64,000 nt of DNA from JAHFUA01 sp963733935 (GCA_963733935.1 CAVTEQ010000018.1:124001-188000), one strand, 5' to 3'. Positions 53,852 through 63,039 are shown, numbered from the stretch's first letter. Notes: generated by a model not told the origin, from the letters alone. Numbers and translations are program-made.

Positions 53852-55033
53852 TCAATCTCCTGCGACCGCTTGTTCCAGCGCCCGCGCCGGAACTGCGACT
53901 GCTGCCGGCGTCGTGTGCTCGCCTTCCGCGGGGAAGATGGGCAAATACTTGGCTGCCAGGCCGAAGAGCGCGAAGCCGCCGGCCACGATCATGGCGGTCA
54001 CCGCCATCTCCGTCCACTTGGGGACGTAGTGCACGCCCGCGGCGCCTTCCATGCCGGTGATGCTCACGTTCAGCCGATTGGTGATGAAACCGAGCACGGT
54101 GAGCACCGCCGCCAGGTATAGCCCGCCTTGGCTCTCGCGGATGCGGCGCGTGAACAGCATCGCGATGGGCAGCAGCAACCCCACCACCACCTCCAGCAGG
54201 AAGAGCCAGGTCTCATAGCGCGGCTGGAGCACCAGCTTCAGCACGCCGCGGTGGTAGAGGTCTTCAAACTTCAGCACGGCGTAGAACGAAAGCACCACCG
54301 CCAGGATCCGCCCCAGATCGCTCAGCAGCGGCAATTCCAGTTGGCGGCGGAAGTATTTCGAGCTCATGTAGGACTCGAAGATGGTCATGGCCAGCCCGAT
54401 GCCGATCGCCGAGATGAAGAAAAACACTGGCAGCAGCGGCGAATACCAGAGGGGATACAGCTTGTTGGGCATGATCAGATAGAGCGTGCCCAGCGACGAT
54501 TGATGCAGGGTGGAGAGAATCACGCCCAGGATCACGATAGGGATCCCCACCGCGTGCAGGATGCGCAACGGCCGCTCCAACCGCAGGCGCTCGAAGACGA
54601 TAGGTGCGAACTCCAGCGAGAGCACCGCGGTGTAGAGCATCACGCAGTAGGCCACCTCGAACATCACCGAGTGCGGGTTGCGCATGATGAGCGGGTGCCA
54701 GATGCGGTAGTAGCGGCCCAGGTCGAAGATCAGCGCCACGGATACCAGCAGGTAGCCGAGGAAGGCGGTGAGCACCGCCGGGCGGATGATGGGCTTGAAG
54801 CGCTCGATGTGGAAGATGTGCACCGCGGCCATCAGCGTGAAGCCGCCGGCGGCCAGCATCACCCCGCACAGTACGTCGAAGCCTACCCAGATGCCCCAGG
54901 GGAACTGGTCACTGAGGTTGGTCGAGGCGCCCAGGCCGCGAGCGAAGCGCAGCACGGTGGCATAAAGCCCCGCCGCCATGATGGCGAAGAACACCACCTT
55001 CCACAGCGTGAACTTCATCAATCTCTGCTTCAC
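53852..55033 (-). CDS. NrfD/HybB-family membrane subunit
   Basis: 394 residues from GTG 55033 behind AAGGAG in the end of the FeS gene. About ten membrane helices, with the quinone-facing polysulfide reductase/HybB pattern (GFDVLCGVMLAAGGFTLMA, SVALIFDLGRYYRIWHPL, FEVAYCVMLYTAVLSLEFAP, LVEVGLLLPIAMLF-like ending). Together with the FeS partner it should transfer electrons between quinone and an unidentified substrate. No catalytic molybdopterin or hydrogenase subunit is visible. Confidence 0.9.
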   Translation of the reverse strand: MKQRLMKFTLWKVVFFAIMAAGLYATVLRFARGLGASTNLSDQFPWGIWVGFDVLCGVMLAAGGFTLMAAVHIFHIERFKPIIRPAVLTAFLGYLLVSVALIFDLGRYYRIWHPLIMRNPHSVMFEVAYCVMLYTAVLSLEFAPIVFERLRLERPLRILHAVGIPIVILGVILSTLHQSSLGTLYLIMPNKLYPLWYSPLLPVFFFISAIGIGLAMTIFESYMSSKYFRRQLELPLLSDLGRILAVVLSFYAVLKFEDLYHRGVLKLVLQPRYETWLFLLEVVVGLLLPIAMLFTRRIRESQGGLYLAAVLTVLGFITNRLNVSITGMEGAAGVHYVPKWTEMAVTAMIVAGGFALFGLAAKYLPIFPAEGEHTTPAAVAVPARALEQAVAGD

Positions 55034-55034
55034 G

Positions 55035-55796
55035 TTACTTCTCCTTCTCGTCTGTTTTCTTGCCTTCGGCGACGGCGACTTTCTCGCGGCGGTTGGTAAT
55101 CCACCAGATTCCGCCCAGCAGCACCCCGCCCAGCCCCACCAGGTCGGGAATGCGCGACAACACGCGGAAGGTGTAGAGCGGCAGCGGCTCGCGCACCAGG
55201 TCGGTGCGATAGCCAAAAGTCTCGAAGGGCACCGAGGAGAGCAGCAAGACGCTGGTTCCACCCACCTCTTCCAGGCCGTAGATGCGGTTCACGTAGTTTC
55301 CGGGATTGTCGTGCAGGCGCTGCTTGGCTTCGGCGATCAACTCATCACGATCGCCGAACTTCGTCGCTCCCGTGGGGCAGACTTCGGCGCAGGCGGTCAT
55401 CTTGCCCGCCGCCAGCCGGTCGGCGCACATATCGCACTTGCGGACCGCCGGCAGCGCCTTTTCCCACTCGTATTTGGGCACGCCGAAAGGACAAGCCGCC
55501 ACGCAGTAGCGGCAGCCCATGCAGCGCACTTCTTCGTAGATCACCGGACCGGCTTTGGTCTTGCGCAGCGCGCCCACCGGACACACCGAAGCGCAGGTCG
55601 GGTCCTCGCAGTGCATGCACAGGCGGCGCATGAACTTCTCGCCCTTGGTCTGGACCACAGTGAACTTGTGCGCCGATTGCACTTGCTCGGCGGCGATGGC
55701 GTCGTTGTAAGGCAGCTTGTTACGCTCCGCGCACGCCTGCTCGCAGGCTTTGCAGCCGATGCAGAGTGTGGCGTCATATAGAATGGCTTTGCTCAT
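55035..55796 (-). CDS. HybA-like 4Fe-4S electron transfer protein
   Basis: 253 residues from ATG 55796. Four ferredoxin-type Cys sets are seen: CIGCKACEQAC, CMHCEDPTCASVCP, CMGCRYCVAACPFG and CDMC...CAEVCP. A C-terminal membrane helix (IPDLVGLGGVLLGGIWWI) anchors it. It pairs with the NrfD/HybB protein encoded 1 bp downstream. A -24/-12 promoter lies about 40 bp before the start codon. Confidence 0.93.
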   Translation of the reverse strand: MSKAILYDATLCIGCKACEQACAERNKLPYNDAIAAEQVQSAHKFTVVQTKGEKFMRRLCMHCEDPTCASVCPVGALRKTKAGPVIYEEVRCMGCRYCVAACPFGVPKYEWEKALPAVRKCDMCADRLAAGKMTACAEVCPTGATKFGDRDELIAEAKQRLHDNPGNYVNRIYGLEEVGGTSVLLLSSVPFETFGYRTDLVREPLPLYTFRVLSRIPDLVGLGGVLLGGIWWITNRREKVAVAEGKKTDEKEK

Positions 55797-55830
55797 CTTC
55801 TTCTCCGACACAAACCACCAACGTATTAGT

Positions 55831-55848
55831 CGGCAATCGCCCTGCCGC
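55831..55848 (-). promoter_or_regulatory. Sigma-54 promoter for the FeS-NrfD-kinase-regulator operon
   Basis: On the minus strand GGCAGGGCGATTGC: GG at 55846-55845 and GC at 55834-55833 with exactly ten bases between, and TTGC at -12. Transcript start would be near 55821, about 25 nt before the ATG at 55796. CGCAAC half-sites are nearby (55858-55863). Confidence 0.65.
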
Positions 55849-56086
55849 TTTTGGTTCCGCAACGGGAAAAGCGGCAAACTTGCAAGTGCTTTGTTAGCTG
55901 TGATTTGCAACAATGCGGAGTATCTCCACAAATCAATCCAGATTTTGCGTGAGTCCCTGCTGAGAAATTGAACGCAGCGCGTGCGCCGGGTGGCACACTG
56001 TTGAGAACTTCCTCAGAAATCTGGAGCGGCAGAAGCTGGTTAGCCTCTGCCGCTCGTACCGCGCTGGGAAGCTCATCAGGAGGTCC

Positions 56087-56755
56087 TCAGCTCAGGAAGA
56101 ACTCGCGGGTCACATCCACCCACTCTTTATCGCCGAGCAGGGTGCTCAGGTCGCTGATGGTCGTGCCGCCATCCTGCGCTACGCCGACCGGGATGGGCAT
56201 GTGCTGACGCAGGCGGGTCGCCGCCTCGTCCATCCACCAGCGCGCCAGCTCGCCACTGAGCAGGTTGCGGAAGTTCAGCTTGGCGTCGGGAGATTCCACG
56301 CTCACCAGCCAGCCGTCGCCGTAGGGATCGCGCCGCGCCGTTTCGGGATCCTTCGCGGCCGTCTCGTTGATCTCGGTCACCACGCCTTCCACCGGCGATA
56401 CCATGTCGACCTTGACGCCATCGCGTTCCAGCGTGACCAGCTTCTGTCCCTGGCGAACCCACTGCCCACGCTGCGGCAGCATGATGTTGTGCACCTTGCC
56501 CAGCAGCTTAGCGGCAAAATCATCGAGCCCAACGCGGACCATTTTGGGACCTTCGCTCATTGCCCAAGTGTGTCCAGGGTGATATTTCAAATTTTCCGGC
56601 ACCTGAAAGCCAGCCACTACGTTAGGCTGCAGGACAGCGGGCGCGGCTGGCTGCGGCTGAACTTCCATGACGGGACGAACCGCCGGACGCCGGCTGAAGA
56701 AGTGATCGATCAGTAAGAAAGTGATGAAGGTTCCGAGTACGAGAATGACGGTCAT
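56087..56755 (-). CDS. Membrane-anchored GcvH-like lipoyl protein
   Basis: 222 residues. One N-terminal membrane helix (MTVILVLGTFITFLLIDHFF), a Pro-rich linker, then an H-protein-like lipoyl fold (HPGHTWAMSEGPKMVRVGLDDFAAKLLG, then LERDGVKVDMVSPVEGVVTEI, where the Lys is the expected lipoylation site). The C-terminal ~60 residues are an extra helical tail. It is upstream of the FeS operon with a 290-bp gap containing that operon's own promoter. Its own promoter is the -24/-12 site at 56807-56824. The role of lipoyl chemistry in this electron chain is unknown. Confidence 0.85.
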   Translation of the reverse strand: MTVILVLGTFITFLLIDHFFSRRPAVRPVMEVQPQPAAPAVLQPNVVAGFQVPENLKYHPGHTWAMSEGPKMVRVGLDDFAAKLLGKVHNIMLPQRGQWVRQGQKLVTLERDGVKVDMVSPVEGVVTEINETAAKDPETARRDPYGDGWLVSVESPDAKLNFRNLLSGELARWWMDEAATRLRQHMPIPVGVAQDGGTTISDLSTLLGDKEWVDVTREFFLS

Positions 56756-56806
56756 GATGAGCTCCTCTGGTGCGGTCTGGTTTTGCTCCGCTTTCCAGTA
56801 TTGCTA

Positions 56807-56824
56807 AGGCAAGCGGGGTGCCGC
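56807..56824 (-). promoter_or_regulatory. Sigma-54 promoter for the lipoyl protein gene
   Basis: Minus strand GGCACCCCGCTTGC, a near-perfect -24/-12 sequence (GGCAC-N5-TTGC): GG at 56822-56821, GC at 56810-56809. Transcript start near 56797, 42 nt before the ATG. Confidence 0.75.
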
Positions 56825-56907
56825 TCCGACGAATCTCCAGAATGAGTTCACATGTAGCGGCAACGAAAGAAGATGGCCTGAATCGCTAGTAATTGCCTGC
56901 GGAAATG

Positions 56908-56936
56908 CGCAACAGCGATTTGTTGCGAATCGCAAC
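56908..56936. promoter_or_regulatory. Candidate activator binding sites (TTGCG palindromes)
   Basis: CGCAACA (56908-56914), TGTTGCG (56921-56927) and CGCAAC (56931-56936) form an inverted pair with a 6-bp spacer and the perfect palindrome GTTGCGAATCGCAAC (56922-56936). They lie about 100 bp upstream of the -24 site, the classic enhancer distance. Further half-sites (TTGTGCG, GCGCAAG, CTTGCGCG) follow to about 57000. Confidence 0.6.
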
Positions 56937-57105
56937 GCCAGAGAGTAGGCTAGCCGGTTCTCTTGTGCGTCAGCGCAAGCAGAATGTAGGGCTTGCGCGT
57001 AAACGAGTGACTGCTGAATTCAGCAACAGCCGTTGTTTAGTAATTCAACGGCATTTTTGTTCGAATGGGCCCCCGAAGCAACAAACTTCCCCCTCGGAGG
57101 ATCAT

Positions 57106-57420
57106 ATGAAGAAAGTACTGGTTGTTCTTTTCGCGGTCGCGATGCTGATGGCGATCGCGGCACCCGTCGCCATTGCTGACGATGGCGCCAAAGTGTTTGC
57201 CTCCAAATGCGCCATGTGCCACGGAGCCGATGGCGCCGGCAAAATGAAGGGCACACCCGATCTGCGCTCCGCGGACGTGCAAAAAATGACCGATGCGCAA
57301 CTAGCGGATTCCATCGCTAATGGTCCGAAAGGCAAAGAGTCGCACGCCTTCGCCAAGAAGGGCCTGGACGACGCCACTATCAAGTCGCTGGTGGCCTATA
57401 TAAGGACGCTGAAGAAGTAA
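57106..57420 (+). CDS. Small periplasmic cytochrome c
   Basis: 104 residues from ATG 57106 (ribosome site CGGAGG). A signal peptide (MKKVLVVLFAVAMLMAIAAP) precedes a class I cytochrome fold with haem motif CAMCH. Where the sixth-ligand Met is usually found, the sequence reads KESHAFAKKG, so His may replace Met. It is divergent from the lipoyl/FeS genes with shared control DNA between, and ends at a strong terminator. It may be the electron partner of that complex. Confidence 0.9.
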   Translation: MKKVLVVLFAVAMLMAIAAPVAIADDGAKVFASKCAMCHGADGAGKMKGTPDLRSADVQKMTDAQLADSIANGPKGKESHAFAKKGLDDATIKSLVAYIRTLKK

Positions 57421-57434
57421 CTTCTCTCTTACAC

Positions 57435-57470
57435 AAAAACCAGGACCCGCACGGGCGGGTCCCAGTTTTT
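57435..57470. terminator. Bidirectional terminator between cytochrome c and OsmC genes
   Basis: GGACCCGC (57443-57450), loop ACGG, GCGGGTCC (57455-57462), with AAAAACCA on the left and CAGTTTTT on the right. It is suitable for both convergent genes. Confidence 0.9.
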
Positions 57471-57481
57471 GAGCCCAGAGT

Positions 57482-57979
57482 CTACTCTGCGAAATTGTCT
57501 GGCCAGCGCGCGCCCGCGCCTACCGGCTGCGGCTTGTCAGAGTGTGGAAGCGTCGACTTCTCCTCGACCACCTCATAGCTGGTGGCGAAGGTGGCGGATT
57601 GGCGCAGCATGGCTTCCACCGAGCAGTACTTGCCTTCGGAGAGCCGGATGGCCTCTTCCACCGCCGCGGGGTCGATGCTGTGTCCGGTCACCACGTGGTG
57701 CACGCGCACCTGGGTGAAGACCTGGGGCGGACGTTCCGCCTGGTCGGCTTCCACCCGCACTTCATATCCGGTGATCTTCTGATGTCTCTTCTGCCGCAGA
57801 AAAGTGATGACGTCGAACGCCGTGCACCCGGCCATGCCCAGCGCGACCAGCTCGATGGGCTTGGGGCCGGTGCCGCCATCGGCGTCGTCCAGCAACAGGT
57901 GATGGCCGGTGCCGGTGCGTCCAACGAACTGCCGCTTCAGATGCGACGGCTGGGTCAGCGTGACTTTGGCTTCGAGCAT
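57482..57979 (-). CDS. OsmC-family peroxiredoxin-like protein
   Basis: 165 residues from ATG 57979 behind GGAGGG. The OsmC/YhfA pattern is visible: LELVALGMAGCTAFDVITFLRQ (first active Cys), VRVEADQAERPPQVFTQVRVH and a second Cys in EGKYCSVEAMLRQSA. The two Cys suggest organic hydroperoxide reduction, though the YhfA branch has no proven activity. The final ~20 residues are an unusual polar extension. Confidence 0.88.
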   Translation of the reverse strand: MLEAKVTLTQPSHLKRQFVGRTGTGHHLLLDDADGGTGPKPIELVALGMAGCTAFDVITFLRQKRHQKITGYEVRVEADQAERPPQVFTQVRVHHVVTGHSIDPAAVEEAIRLSEGKYCSVEAMLRQSATFATSYEVVEEKSTLPHSDKPQPVGAGARWPDNFAE

Positions 57980-58125
57980 AGGGTCCCTCCACCGGCACAG
58001 TAGCGCAGCCTGCGGCGCGAGGGCCGTGACGGAAATCACCCAAGCGAGTGACCCGTGGACCATTCCGGTTCGCCGCTTCTCAGCCGACATGATCTCGCGG
58101 GCGCCTCCGCTATAATCGTCCTACG

Positions 58126-59731
58126 TTGAAACGGACGCTTGTCATCATCCTTTATTGGAATCCTCTGTGTTCCGGTGTGCGCCCAGCGCGCACCGCTTCC
58201 GGGGAAAACCCTGCTGGTGCTGCCTTTCCAGAACAGCTCCACGGTTTCAGGGCTGGATTGGATAGGAGAATCGTTCCCTGAGGTGCTGGGCCCGCGCTTC
58301 ACCGCCTTCTTTGTGATTGACCGCCAGCAGCGTCTGAAGGCCTTTGACCGCCTGGGGCTGCCCGCGAGCCTGCGTCCTTCGCGCGCCACGGTGTACGAGC
58401 TGGCCCGGGCCATGGAAGTGGACTACGTCATCGTGGGTGGTTATTCGTCCGATGGACAGAGCTTCTCGGCGCACGCGCAGGTGCTCGACATGCAGAGTTT
58501 GCATCTGTCACCAGCAGTGACTGCCTCCGGTTCGCTGCCGGGGCTTATCCAGGTGGAGAACTTGCTGGCGTTGAATCTTCTCCGCGTCCTCTCGCCCACT
58601 CTGACGACCTCGCACAGCGAGTTCCCGTCCGCGCAACCTGCGCCGCAACTGAATGCCTTCGAGAACTATATGCGCGGCCTAGTGGCCGTTTCACGCGCAG
58701 AGAAGATCTCACGGCTGCGCGAAGCCGTCCGCCTCAATCCGGCCTATACGCAGGCCATCTTGCAGTTGGGAAAAACGTACTACGAGGCGCGGGACTACGC
58801 CTCCGCCGCAACCTGGCTGGAACGCATCCCGCAAAGCGACCCGCTGGCGCGGGAAGCCAGCTTCTATCTTGGCATCTCCGCCTATTACCTGAACCAGTTC
58901 GAAAAGGCGCAGAACGCCTTTGAGTTCGTGGCCGCACGCCTGCCGCTCACCGAGGTTTACAACAACCTGGGTGTGGTGGCGGCACGGCGCGGACAGAAGT
59001 CGGCAGGGCGGTACTTCGAGCGCGCGCTTGCGGCCGATCCCAGCGATCCCGACTACCGCTTCAATCTGGCGGTAGGCCTGGCACGCAATGGGGACGTAAC
59101 GGGCGCAATCCACGAGTTGCGCGAATTGGTGACCATGCGGCCTTCCGACGGTGAAGCCCAGGCGCTGCTCGACGCGCTCAGCCGTCCTCAGGTGATAAGC
59201 GACGCAGCGAACCCAGCTCCGGCCGCGAAGCCGGAGGTGAAACTCCCGCTGGAGCGCATCAAGCGCAACTACGACGAAGCTTCATTCCGCCAGATCGCCT
59301 TCGAGCTGGAATACTTGAGCGAGAGGAAACTCGCCGACAAGCCGCCCCGCGAACACGCCTCGTTCCACGTTGAACAGGGACGCGAGCTTATGAACCAAGG
59401 GTTTGTGGGCGAAGCCGAGAAACATTTTCGGGAAGCCATCGTGCTCGATCCTACCAACGCGGCAGCGCATCTCGGCATGGCCAAGATCCTGGCCGCCGAC
59501 AGGCCCAACGACGCGCGCGCCGAAGCCCGCTCGGCGCTCATCCTGCAGCCCTCTGCCGAAGCCTACCTGGTTCTCGCGCAGCTCGACTTGCGAGACAATA
59601 ATGTTGAGGCCGCCCGCGAGGACGTAGATCGCGCCCTGGCTCTCGAGCCGGCAAATGCCGCTGCCATGGCGATGAAGCGTGACATCGCCACGCGCCTCGC
59701 CGACCAATCGCGCACCCGGACTCCGCAATGA
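58126..59731 (+). CDS. Periplasmic TPR-repeat protein, probable frameshift near the start
   Basis: About 530 residues with TPR repeats in the second half (KISRLREAVRLNPAYTQAIL, FLGEAEKHFREAIVLDPTNAAAH-like units) and an N-terminal domain resembling the FlgO/TolB-N type (KTLLVLPFQNSSTVSGLDWIGESFPEVLG). As written it could begin at TTG 58139. If one T of the TTT near 58152 is dropped, TTG 58126 gives a standard signal peptide, MKRTLVIILIGILCVPVCAQ, which I consider more likely. TATAAT at 58111-58116 is the promoter. The nfeD gene starts inside its final codon. Confidence 0.82.
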
Positions 59732-61012
59732 GAGCATTTTTCAAAGCCGCCGTCCTGCTGATTGCCGCGGTTCTACTGTGCGGGGGGTGGGCGCGCGCCG
59801 ATGTGCTCAAAATCGTCGTCCGCGACACTATCCATCCGATCTCCGACGAATTCATCGGCCGCGCCCTCGACCAGGCTGCGCACGAGCGCGACGAAGCCGT
59901 GATCATCGAGCTCTCCACGCCCGGCGGACTGGTGGATTCCACGCGCTCCATCATCGAGAAGATTCTGGCTTCGCCGATACCGGTGATCGTCTATGTGGCG
60001 CCCAGTGGCGCGCGCGCGGCCTCGGCGGGCTTCTTTATTCTCGAGTCCGCTGATGTAGCCGCTATGGCCCCGGGCACCAACACTGGCGCCGCGCATCCCG
60101 TGGTTTTCGGCGGCGAAAAGATGGACGACGTGATGAAGGCGAAGATGGAGAACGATGCTGCCGCCTTCATGCGGTCCTTCGTTTCCAAGCGTGGGCGAAA
60201 TGTGGAACTGGCGGAATCGGCGGTGCGCCAGTCGAAGAGCTTTACCGACCAGGAAGCGCTCAAGGAACACCTCATAGATGTGATCGCGCCCGACGTTCCC
60301 GACCTGCTCAAGCAACTCGACGGCCGCAAAGTGACGCGCTTCAACGGCTCGACCACGGTGCTGCACGTCGCCAACCAGCGCGTGCAAACGCTGGACATGT
60401 CGCTGAAGCAGCGCATCCTCGATTTCATCATGGACCCCAACGTGGCCTTCATCCTGTTCGCCATCGGGATGCTGGCGCTCTACGTCGAGTTCAACCATCC
60501 CGGCGCCATCGTGCCGGGCGTAGTGGGATTCATCTTCATCCTGCTTGCCATCTTTGCCTTTAACATCCTGCCGACACGCTACGCGGCGCTGATCCTGATT
60601 GTTGCCGCGTTCGTGATGTTCATTCTCGACGCCAAATTCGCCACCCACGGAGCGCTGACCGTGGGCGGAATCGGGCTGATGATCCTGGGCGCACTGCTCC
60701 TGGTGGACGGCCCTATCCCCGAGATGCGCGTACGCCTGGTCACGGCGCTGGCGGTCAGCGTGCCCATCGGGTTGATCACCGTTTTCCTTGTCGGCCTGGT
60801 CATTAAAGCGCGACGAAGTAAGGTGGTCACCGGCTCTCAGGGCCTGATCGGGGAAATCGGCATGGCGCAGAGCGCCCTCGCAGCCCGAAGGCAAGGTGTT
60901 CGTCCACGGCGAACTCTGGGACGCGGTCTCTTCCGCTAACATCGCTCCCGGCGCCCGCGTGCTGGTCAAGCGCATCGACGGCCTGCGGCTAGAAGTCGAT
61001 CCGGTGAAATAA
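59728..61012 (+). CDS. NfeD-family membrane serine protease, frameshifted as written
   Basis: Long-form NfeD protein of about 427 residues. A signal peptide (LLIAAVLLCGGWARA) leads to a ClpP-class serine protease domain (VIIELSTPGGLVDSTRSI, APSGARAASAGFFIL with the catalytic Ser). Four membrane helices follow, and then the NfeD OB-fold (TGSQGLIGEIGMAQSAL). The frame breaks at about 60880: dropping one base there gives LQPEGKVFVHGELWDAVSS and ends at 61012 (EVDPVK). Such proteins work with a slipin; the slipin gene is found 1.2 kb downstream, separated by a toxin-antitoxin pair. Confidence 0.9.
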
Positions 61013-61021
61013 GAACAAAAG

Positions 61022-61094
61022 CAGCCACGGATTTGCACGGATATTCGCGGATATTTCTTTTGATCCGTGCCTATCCGTGCAGATCCGTGGCTGT
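61022..61094. repeat. Long intergenic palindrome, family B
   Basis: Arms CAGCCACGGATTTGCACGGAT and ATCCGTGCCTATCCGTGCAG, with ATTTCTTTT loop, just after nfeD. Confidence 0.8.
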
Positions 61095-61184
61095 CTAGTC
61101 TCCTATGGGCATTGCCATAACGTGCTGAAAATACGAGCTGTTGGATAGTACAATCTGCCGCTATTTATGTGGCATAATGTATGC

Positions 61185-61628
61185 ATGGCGACCAAAGCGA
61201 CCCCGCCTACAGCCAGGAAGCTGAGCCAATATTTCGATGACTGGCTGGGGACCCGGGCTGGTTCCGAACAGAGCATCATCCATCTGATTGAGACCGGTTT
61301 GCCGCTGAAGGTCATTCCTCGGCTCATCCAGCGAGGTTTGTCGAAGGACGAGGTGTTCAGCATCATCGTCAATCCGCGCACTCTGAAGCATCGCCGGAGC
61401 AAGAGCCAGCCTCTTTCCCAGGGTGAGTCTGAACGAGCCGTCCGCGCGGTGCGGGTCCTGGCGCGCGCCCAGGCGGTTTTCGGCGATCAGGGCGCGGCGT
61501 TGCGCTGGCTGCGCGCGCCCAAGAAGCGCTTCGAGGGCCGTGCCCCCATGCAAATGCTGGCCACCGAACCCGGCGGACGTCTGGTGGAAGAAATGCTCAT
61601 CCAGATCGACGAAGGCATGTTTGCCTGA
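61185..61628 (+). CDS. Xre/MbcA/ParS-type antitoxin of a RES system
   Basis: 147 residues from ATG 61185 (ATG 61167 is in frame upstream). A helical N-terminal domain (SIIHLIETGLPLKVIPRLIQRGLSKDEVFSII) precedes the C-terminal toxin-binding domain (ARAQAVFGDQGAALRWLRAPKKRFEGRAPMQML and GRLVEEMLIQIDEG), the ParS/MbcA (DUF2384) pattern. Its stop is immediately followed by the RES toxin ATG. Confidence 0.9.
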   Translation: MATKATPPTARKLSQYFDDWLGTRAGSEQSIIHLIETGLPLKVIPRLIQRGLSKDEVFSIIVNPRTLKHRRSKSQPLSQGESERAVRAVRVLARAQAVFGDQGAALRWLRAPKKRFEGRAPMQMLATEPGGRLVEEMLIQIDEGMFA

Positions 61629-62075
61629 ATGATCTTGTGGAGGATCAGCCGGCATTCCACGCTCGACGGGCAAGGCGGGCTTTTTGCTTCCGCGCGCTGG
61701 CACAGCGCCGGCCACTCGATCGTGTACTTGGCGGAGAGTCCGGCGGGGGCCTTGCTCGAGGCTTTGGTTCATCTTGAACTCCCGCCCGACGCTTATCCCG
61801 CACGCTACGGGCTGGTGAAGGCCGAAGCACCAGACGACATTTCCCTCCGCACCCTCGGGCGAGCGGAGCTCACCGGGGACTGGATGAGAAACCTGATCCT
61901 GACCAGGACCATGGGCGACGAGTGGCTGATTTCCCGGAGCACAGTCCTGCTGCGAGTGCCGTCGGTGATCGTGCCGGAGACCTTCAATATTCTTCTCAAC
62001 CCCGCGCATCCCCACGCCTCTCGCGTGCGGGTGCTCTGGCACGCTGAGTACCCGTGGGATGAACGGTTGCTCTGA
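61629..62075 (+). CDS. RES-domain toxin
   Basis: 148 residues with the RES pattern: LWRISRHSTLDGQGGLFASARWH (Arg and Tyr/Ser region), IVYLAESPAGALLEALVHLE (the Glu-Ser signature) and STVLLRVPSVIVPETFNILLNP. RES toxins deplete cellular NAD+ in characterised cases. The ATG abuts the antitoxin stop. Confidence 0.9.
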   Translation: MILWRISRHSTLDGQGGLFASARWHSAGHSIVYLAESPAGALLEALVHLELPPDAYPARYGLVKAEAPDDISLRTLGRAELTGDWMRNLILTRTMGDEWLISRSTVLLRVPSVIVPETFNILLNPAHPHASRVRVLWHAEYPWDERLL

Positions 62076-62091
62076 GGCCAAAAAACCAGCC

Positions 62092-62126
62092 CAGAGGCTG
62101 CCCTGGGCGAAGTCGAAGGGACGGCC
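62092..62126. repeat. GAGCGAAGTCGAAGG-type dispersed repeat
   Basis: Diverged copy of the end sequence of the element at 6124-6368 (GGGCGAAGTCGAAGGGACGG), located between the RES toxin and slipin genes. Confidence 0.45.
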
Positions 62127-62182
62127 GCGCCTACGTGCTACTCCCGGCCTTGATACAATCCCCTGTTCCTCTGGAGGTTCCC

Positions 62183-62962
62183 ATGCCTGAAGGGTATGGT
62201 CTGGTCGTAGTCATCGTCGTCGTTGGTCTCTACCTGCTGAGTTCCGTCAAAATTCTGGCCGAGTACGAACGCGGCGTGATCTTCCGTCTGGGACGCCTGC
62301 TCCCCACTGCCAAAGGGCCGGGGGTGATCCTGGTGTTCGCGCCGGTGGACCGCATGGTGCGGGTCTCGCTGCGCCAGGACGCCCTGGAGGTCCCGCCGCA
62401 GGACGTCATCACCCGCGATAACGTCACCTTGAAAGTCAACGCGGTCATCTTCCTGCGCGTCATCGATTCCAACAAAGCGGTGGTCGAAGTTACCAACTAT
62501 CTCTACCAGACTTCACAGTTCGCGCAGACCACCCTGCGCTCGGTGCTGGGCGAAGTGGAGCTCGATGAACTGCTCTCGCACCGCGACAAGCTGAACACGC
62601 GCATCCAGTCCATCCTCGACCAGCACACTGCGCCCTGGGGGGTGAAAGTGGTGAACGTGGAAGTGAAGCAGGTCGATCTGGACGTGACCATGCTGCGCGC
62701 CATGGCCAAGCAGGCGGAGGCGGAACGCGAAAAGCGCTCGAAAATCATCCACGCGGAAGGCGAATTCGCCGCCGCCCAGCGCCTTTCGGATGCCGCGCAC
62801 GTGCTCGCCGCCGAGCCCGTCACCATCCAGCTCCGCTACCTGCAGACGCTCACCGAAATCGGCGTCGAGAAGAACACCACCATCGTCTTCCCGCTGCCGC
62901 TCGACCTGTTCACCGATCTCGGCAAGCTGATGCAGCAGGCCGTGAACAAACCGGCGAAGTAG
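62183..62962 (+). CDS. Slipin/stomatin-like SPFH protein
   Basis: 259 residues from ATG 62183 behind TGGAGG. An N-terminal membrane hairpin (LVVVIVVVGLYLLSSVKI) is followed by the SPFH core (EYERGVIFRLGRL, RMVRVSLRQDALEVPPQDVITRDNV, FAQTTLRSVLGEVELDELLSHRD) and a helical C-terminal stretch (AKQAEAEREKRSKIIHAEGE). It belongs to the stomatin/slipin group, which pairs with NfeD proteases in membrane microdomains; the partner gene is at 59728. Confidence 0.95.
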   Translation: MPEGYGLVVVIVVVGLYLLSSVKILAEYERGVIFRLGRLLPTAKGPGVILVFAPVDRMVRVSLRQDALEVPPQDVITRDNVTLKVNAVIFLRVIDSNKAVVEVTNYLYQTSQFAQTTLRSVLGEVELDELLSHRDKLNTRIQSILDQHTAPWGVKVVNVEVKQVDLDVTMLRAMAKQAEAEREKRSKIIHAEGEFAAAQRLSDAAHVLAAEPVTIQLRYLQTLTEIGVEKNTTIVFPLPLDLFTDLGKLMQQAVNKPAK

Positions 62963-62967
62963 GAAAG

Positions 62968-63039
62968 GCAGCCACGGATCTGCACGGATGGACACGGATC
63001 AACAACAATATCCGTGGAGATCCGTACAGATCCTTGTGG
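62968..63039. repeat. Long intergenic palindrome, family B
   Basis: Arms GCAGCCACGGATCTGCACGGA and TCCGTGGAGATCCGTACAG around AACAACAATA, between the slipin and polyprenyl synthase genes. Confidence 0.75.
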
